Assembly: GCF_014842925.1 (NCBI RefSeq)
Contig: NZ_JACYXJ010000004.1
Span: forward strand, 248,001-312,000
Direction of reading: 5' to 3'
Source: Roseibium polysiphoniae
GTDB lineage: Bacteria > Pseudomonadota > Alphaproteobacteria > Rhizobiales > Stappiaceae
DNA length: 64,000 nucleotides
Part shown: positions 60,549 through 64,000 of the stretch, in pieces
How positions within the stretch are numbered: the stretch's first letter is position 1
Layout of the letters: every line of letters starts with the position of its first letter
Notes under the pieces: model-generated
Told to the model about the DNA's origin: nothing
The model's input: the letters and a program-made list of their open reading frames with translations, nothing else
Databases searched by the model: none
Made by a program: the position numbers and the translations under genes

Positions 60549-61460
60549 ATGGAAACGACACCCAACCCGGGCACAACGCTGATCGACATGGAACTCTACC
60601 GGACGTTTCTGGTGATCGCGGAGACGTCGAGCTTCACCAAGGCCGCAGAACTGGTCGGGCGAACCCCGTCCGCCGTGTCGATGCAGATCAAGAAACTCGA
60701 GGGAATCCTTGGGGTTTCGGTCTTCGTCCGGGAAGGGCGCAGCGTCCGGCTGAGCATGGAGGGCGAGGCGCTCCTTGGCTACGCCCGCCGGATCCTGATG
60801 CTGAACGAGGAGGCGGTGGGCCTGTTCCTCTCGCCGAACGTCGAGGGGGAAGTGCGCTTTGGGGCGCCGTCGGACTTCGGAACGCGATTCCTGCCGACCT
60901 TTTTGTCGCGCTTCGCCCGCACCCATCCGGGCGTGAATGTGGACGTGCATCTGGACGGCAGCCCGCATCTGAACAAGGAACTGAAGAACGGCGACCTGGA
61001 CCTGGTCCTGTTCACCGCGCGACCGGACAGCGAGCTGGCCAAGGGCGGCGAGATCGTTTTCACCGAACCGTTGGTCTGGGCCGGTCTTGAAAATGGCGTT
61101 GCCTACGAGCGTGACCCCCTGCCACTGGCGGTGGCGACGTCAGGCTGTCCTTGGCGGCGCGCGGCCCGGATCGCGCTCGACAGCGTGCAGAAGCCCTACC
61201 GGATTTCCTACACCAGCTTTCACAGCGCGGGACAGGAAGCAGCCCTGCTTGCTGATCTCGCCATCGCGCCGTTCCCGGCAAGTGTGGTCGAGCATCCCTT
61301 GCAGGTTCTGGACGAACGCCATGACCTGCCGGAGATCGGCAACTACCACATCATCATGCAGCGGCGTCCGAGAGCGGGCAAAGCCACCCGCGCCTTCGCC
61401 GAACACGTCATCGAGTGTTTCCGCGAGATGTCGCATGGCATGAGCGGGCAGGCCGCGTGA
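60549..61460 (+). CDS. LysR-family transcriptional regulator
   Basis: A 303-residue LysR regulator. The helix-turn-helix (residues about 15-75) carries MELYRTFLVIAETSSFTKAAELVGRTPSAVSMQIKKLE, and a ligand-binding domain (about 95-290) follows. It starts at ATG 60549, with AGGGG about 7 bases upstream. The target is unknown: the desaturase/PhnD pair lies upstream in the same direction and a possible small ORF is divergent from it. Confidence 0.92.
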   Translation: METTPNPGTTLIDMELYRTFLVIAETSSFTKAAELVGRTPSAVSMQIKKLEGILGVSVFVREGRSVRLSMEGEALLGYARRILMLNEEAVGLFLSPNVEGEVRFGAPSDFGTRFLPTFLSRFARTHPGVNVDVHLDGSPHLNKELKNGDLDLVLFTARPDSELAKGGEIVFTEPLVWAGLENGVAYERDPLPLAVATSGCPWRRAARIALDSVQKPYRISYTSFHSAGQEAALLADLAIAPFPASVVEHPLQVLDERHDLPEIGNYHIIMQRRPRAGKATRAFAEHVIECFREMSHGMSGQAA

Positions 61461-61475
61461 TGAAGAGTGTAAATT

Positions 61476-62261
61476 CTAGCGTGCTTTGAGATCTTTGAAG
61501 AAATCAAAAGTATCTTTGTCTAAAATTAGACTCTCAAGCTTGTGAATTGGCTTGATTCCGGAGCCTACTATTTTATTTGTAATCACGGAGTGATGGAACT
61601 TTCTCGATATTTCTTTTAGATATCTATATTCCGTAATAAAGTGATTTCCAGCTGTTTTATCTACGCATTTGAAAAGCGCGTGAGCCACAAGGTCTGGGAT
61701 GGCGAGTAAAATCTCATTTTGTTTTGGTTGTGCGCTAATGTTATTTGCGTCGATGTGTGTCAGTATTTTGGTTGGCGTATATAGCGGTGTCTTCCGGCAG
61801 CGTTTAATATAGTTCTTTAATGCGTTATAGTCAAAATTACCTTCTTCAAATACAATGTCTACGTCGTTTCGACTAATTTTCTTCTCTTTTAGAAAGGCGC
61901 AGAGGTATTCTATAAGGTAGGAGGCGCACTTATTGTAAAATTTCTTATTGTCTCCATCGATTGTTGATTTGTACTCTTTGAGTGTTTCCTTTCTTGAGAT
62001 GAGTCCGAACAATAAGATTTGTTGTTCTGAGGCTTCTTTTGCGAATTTTATCTTCTGAATGTGATTTAGTTCTGAGCAGTGCAATTCCTTTTTTATAATT
62101 GCTTTCAAATTCACCAAAGCTTGTCTGATTTCATCCTTTTTGACCTCTGGTATCAGGGCTCCGCCCATTGTCATGTATGGCGATGACCCCGGGGTGTTGT
62201 CGGTTCTAATTTTACCGATACCTGCATCGCCACTCTCGTCGATGTAAAACGTGTACTTCAT
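61476..62261 (-). CDS. DUF3800 family protein (RNase H-like fold), AT-rich gene
   Basis: A 261-residue protein. It begins MKYTFYIDESGDAG, the DUF3800 signature with the acidic DES residues, and later has GGALIPEVKKDEIRQALVNLK, DVDIVFEEGNFDYNALKNYI and IPDLVAHALFKCVDK (conserved C-terminal Asp). The fold is related to RNase H-like nucleases, and members often lie in mobile or defence-associated DNA; activity is not established. GC is about 38 % in a counted line, well below the neighbours, and codons are AT-ending, so it was probably acquired by transfer. GAGG precedes the ATG at 62261. Confidence 0.85.
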   Translation of the reverse strand: MKYTFYIDESGDAGIGKIRTDNTPGSSPYMTMGGALIPEVKKDEIRQALVNLKAIIKKELHCSELNHIQKIKFAKEASEQQILLFGLISRKETLKEYKSTIDGDNKKFYNKCASYLIEYLCAFLKEKKISRNDVDIVFEEGNFDYNALKNYIKRCRKTPLYTPTKILTHIDANNISAQPKQNEILLAIPDLVAHALFKCVDKTAGNHFITEYRYLKEISRKFHHSVITNKIVGSGIKPIHKLESLILDKDTFDFFKDLKAR

Positions 62262-62355
62262 CCTGATCCTCGTAATTGAGGTGGGTATTTGTCTAGAAAA
62301 TGCGTCAAAAGCTGTCTTTAATTCCAATGTCATAAAATGCGGGTATTCGCCCGTC

Positions 62356-63402
62356 ATGACAATGCGCCTTTCTTCCGTCCGGAAAACCTTCGGATCCCAC
62401 GCCGCCCTTGATGATGTGTCCCTTGAGATCGATACCGGCGATTTCTTCGTCGTTCTCGGCCCGTCCGGTTGCGGAAAATCGACGCTTCTGCGCGCGATTG
62501 CCGGGCTCGAGCCGATTGACAGCGGCGACATTCACCTGGCCGGCACGCAGGTGGCGGGCAAGGGGCTGCATCAGCCGCCGGAAGCGCGCAATGTGGGCGT
62601 GGTGTTCCAGTCCTATGCGTTGTGGCCGCATATGAGCGTTCGCCAAAACGTTGCCTTTCCGCTGGAAACGGCAAAGCGGGCCGGAACTTATGTGACGGCC
62701 CGGACGAACAACTGCCTTGAAACCGTCGAACTGACACCGTTTGCCGATCGCAAGCCGGCAGATCTCTCCGGTGGCCAGCGGCAGCGCGTGGCGCTGGCCC
62801 GCTGTCTGGCGCAGGGGGCGAAGACCGTGCTCATGGACGAGCCGCTGGCAAACCTCGATCCGCATCTGCGCAGTGCGATGGAAGCGGAACTGGCCGAGTT
62901 TCACAAGAAGAGCGGGTCAACGACCCTCTTCATCACCCACGATCAGCGCGAGGCCATGGCGCTTGCCGACAAGGTCGCGCTGATGTGGGACGGCAAGGTG
63001 CTTCAGGCGGACACGCCAGAGGGGCTTTATGACCGGCCGGTCAACGAACGGGTGGCGGGCTTCATTGGCCGCAGCACGATCCTTTCTGGCGAAATCCTCG
63101 CCGTACGCGGCGAACGCGCGCTGGTTTCCCTGGCGGGGCACGCCGTTGAAATTCCCTGCCCGCAGGACACGGAAATCGGCATGGCCCGGATCATTGTCCG
63201 GCCGGAACACGTGCGCACCACAGGCGAGGACCGGGACCTGGAGACGGTCGTTGACCGCGTCACCTATCGCGGCGGCTTCTGGGAAGCCAATGTGCGGCTC
63301 GACGGGCAGGAGCAGGCGGTTCTGGTCAATATCCCGCACAAGGCAGCTGCCGGCGACAGCCTGGCGATTTCCATCGACGGCGGCTGGGTGCTGCCAGCCT
63401 GA
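62356..63402 (+). CDS. ABC transporter ATP-binding protein (Fe3+/polyamine type)
   Basis: A 348-residue ATPase of the FbpC/PotA/CysA class. The motifs are GPSGCGKSTLLRAIAG (Walker A), FQSYALWPHMSV (Q-loop), LSGGQRQRVALARC (signature), VLMDEPLANLD (Walker B) and THDQREAMALADK (H-loop). The TOBE domain is at about residues 270-345. The cognate permease is probably the convergent gene at the window end. The ATG at 62356 lacks a clear Shine-Dalgarno. Upstream sequence up to about 62340 belongs to the AT-rich DUF3800 neighbourhood, which may have displaced the native promoter. Confidence 0.92.
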   Translation: MTMRLSSVRKTFGSHAALDDVSLEIDTGDFFVVLGPSGCGKSTLLRAIAGLEPIDSGDIHLAGTQVAGKGLHQPPEARNVGVVFQSYALWPHMSVRQNVAFPLETAKRAGTYVTARTNNCLETVELTPFADRKPADLSGGQRQRVALARCLAQGAKTVLMDEPLANLDPHLRSAMEAELAEFHKKSGSTTLFITHDQREAMALADKVALMWDGKVLQADTPEGLYDRPVNERVAGFIGRSTILSGEILAVRGERALVSLAGHAVEIPCPQDTEIGMARIIVRPEHVRTTGEDRDLETVVDRVTYRGGFWEANVRLDGQEQAVLVNIPHKAAAGDSLAISIDGGWVLPA

Positions 63403-63411
63403 TTTTCTCTC

Positions 63412-64000
63412 CTAGCTGCGCCAGGGGATGGTCCCGGCTGGCACCTTTTTGGTGAGTGCATTCATCGCCACCATGATGACGATGGTTGCCAGGACCACCA
63501 CGACCGACATGGCAGCTGCCAGCGTGGTGTAGCCGCCGTCTTCATAGTTGAAGATGGTGGTGCCGATGGTCTCGTTTCCGGTCGACCACAAGAGGGCCGA
63601 TACAGTGACCTCATTGTAGGCTGTCAGGAACACGAGGATGCCGCCCGATGCTGCGGCAGGGGCGACGAGCGGTGCGAAGATCTTGCGTATCCGACGGCCG
63701 AAGCCCGCACCCGAAACCCTGGCGGCGTCTTCAAGGCTCATGTCCATCTGCAGGAAGGCAGCGACGACAGGCTTGAGGCCGACGGCGACGAAGCAGGAGA
63801 CATAGGCGATCAGGATGATCCAGAGCGTGCCGTAAAGGGAGATGTTGACGATTGGCAACGGCCTGATGAACGCCAGGATAAAGGCGATCGACATGACCAG
63901 ACCGGGGACGGCAAAGGCGATCTCTGCCTGCGATCCAGCGATCCCCGCCATCAATCGCTGCCCTGCCTTGCGGCTGACGAGAAAGTAGCCGAGCAGGATC
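63412..64000 (-). CDS. ABC transporter permease, Fe3+/thiamine type (partial, 5' end outside window)
   Basis: An open frame continues without a stop to the window end, so the gene starts outside. The visible 195 residues contain several membrane segments and the EAA-loop segment MSLEDAARVSGAGFGRRIRK, typical of the C-terminal half of two-domain iron(III)-type permeases. It ends 10 bases from the end of the convergent ABC ATPase, an unusual arrangement for two parts of one transporter. Confidence 0.85.
   Translation of the reverse strand, partial: ILLGYFLVSRKAGQRLMAGIAGSQAEIAFAVPGLVMSIAFILAFIRPLPIVNISLYGTLWIILIAYVSCFVAVGLKPVVAAFLQMDMSLEDAARVSGAGFGRRIRKIFAPLVAPAAASGGILVFLTAYNEVTVSALLWSTGNETIGTTIFNYEDGGYTTLAAAMSVVVVLATIVIMVAMNALTKKVPAGTIPWRS

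Noticed and set aside
1-64000. CRISPR arrays, insertion sequences, integrases or prophage genes
   Set aside because: No regularly spaced short repeats, transposase or integrase frames, or phage structural genes were recognised in the window.

Overview
The window looks like a chromosome segment of a motile alphaproteobacterium of the Hyphomicrobiales/Rhizobiales type. The best evidence is the set of lineage-typical genes: the CtrA master regulator, its phosphotransferase ChpT placed directly upstream of a chemotaxis operon, EipA (DUF1134) and a DUF2336 protein. A marine Stappiaceae member (Roseibium/Labrenzia-like) would fit, but that placement is inference. Most of the window has core-genome base composition (GC near 60 % by eye). 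Two stretches are clearly more AT-rich: 41.1-44.4 kb and 61.5-62.3 kb.

Layout. 0-6.7 kb: end of an unknown gene, tRNA-Glu, a P-type cation ATPase behind a GlpR-like DeoR regulator, a coiled-coil membrane protein, eipA and a YHS-domain protein. 6.8-13.4 kb: chpT-cheA-cheW-cheY-cheB-cheR, ending in a terminator. 13.4-20.4 kb: a membrane LytTR regulator, a Tat-exported metallo-beta-lactamase-fold hydrolase, ctrA divergent from fliI-fliJ, a PqiA-like protein and a DUF2336 protein. 20.5-28 kb: ketoglutarate semialdehyde dehydrogenase, a large MscS channel and glpD-glpK. 28-33.6 kb: a complete dppABCDF dipeptide transporter. 33.7-37.9 kb: a HlyD-type adaptor with a small membrane partner, and an arsenic operon (arsR-arsC-acr3). 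37.9-41.1 kb: a hydroxyproline locus with regulator, D-hydroxyproline oxidase and epimerase, in which the deaminase gene is reduced to a 44-codon in-frame remnant. 41.1-44.1 kb: an AT-richer accessory cluster of a Crp-like regulator and three unfamiliar proteins. 44.4-51.9 kb: an SH3/MliC lysozyme-inhibitor-like protein, a PAS-GGDEF-EAL protein, a 1.7-kb repeat-filled gap, a RecD-like helicase and a TetR/SDR pair with two operators. 52-64 kb: ChbG-like deacetylase, VOC and GST proteins, tex, a fatty acid desaturase whose start is buried in a long hairpin, a PhnD-like protein, a LysR regulator, an AT-rich DUF3800 gene, and an iron/polyamine-type ABC ATPase facing a permease cut by the window end.

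How they connect. ChpT, CtrA, the Che operon and FliI/FliJ form the cell-cycle-linked motility module. GlpR (3.2 kb) is the likely repressor of glpDK (24.8 kb), whose upstream region has three helically phased TTTCG repeats. The ketoglutarate semialdehyde dehydrogenase at 20.5 kb would complete the hydroxyproline route of 38-41 kb if a deaminase exists elsewhere. The items most worth following up are the Crp-like four-gene cluster, the hydroxyproline deaminase remnant, the hairpin over the desaturase start, and the DUF3800 insertion.
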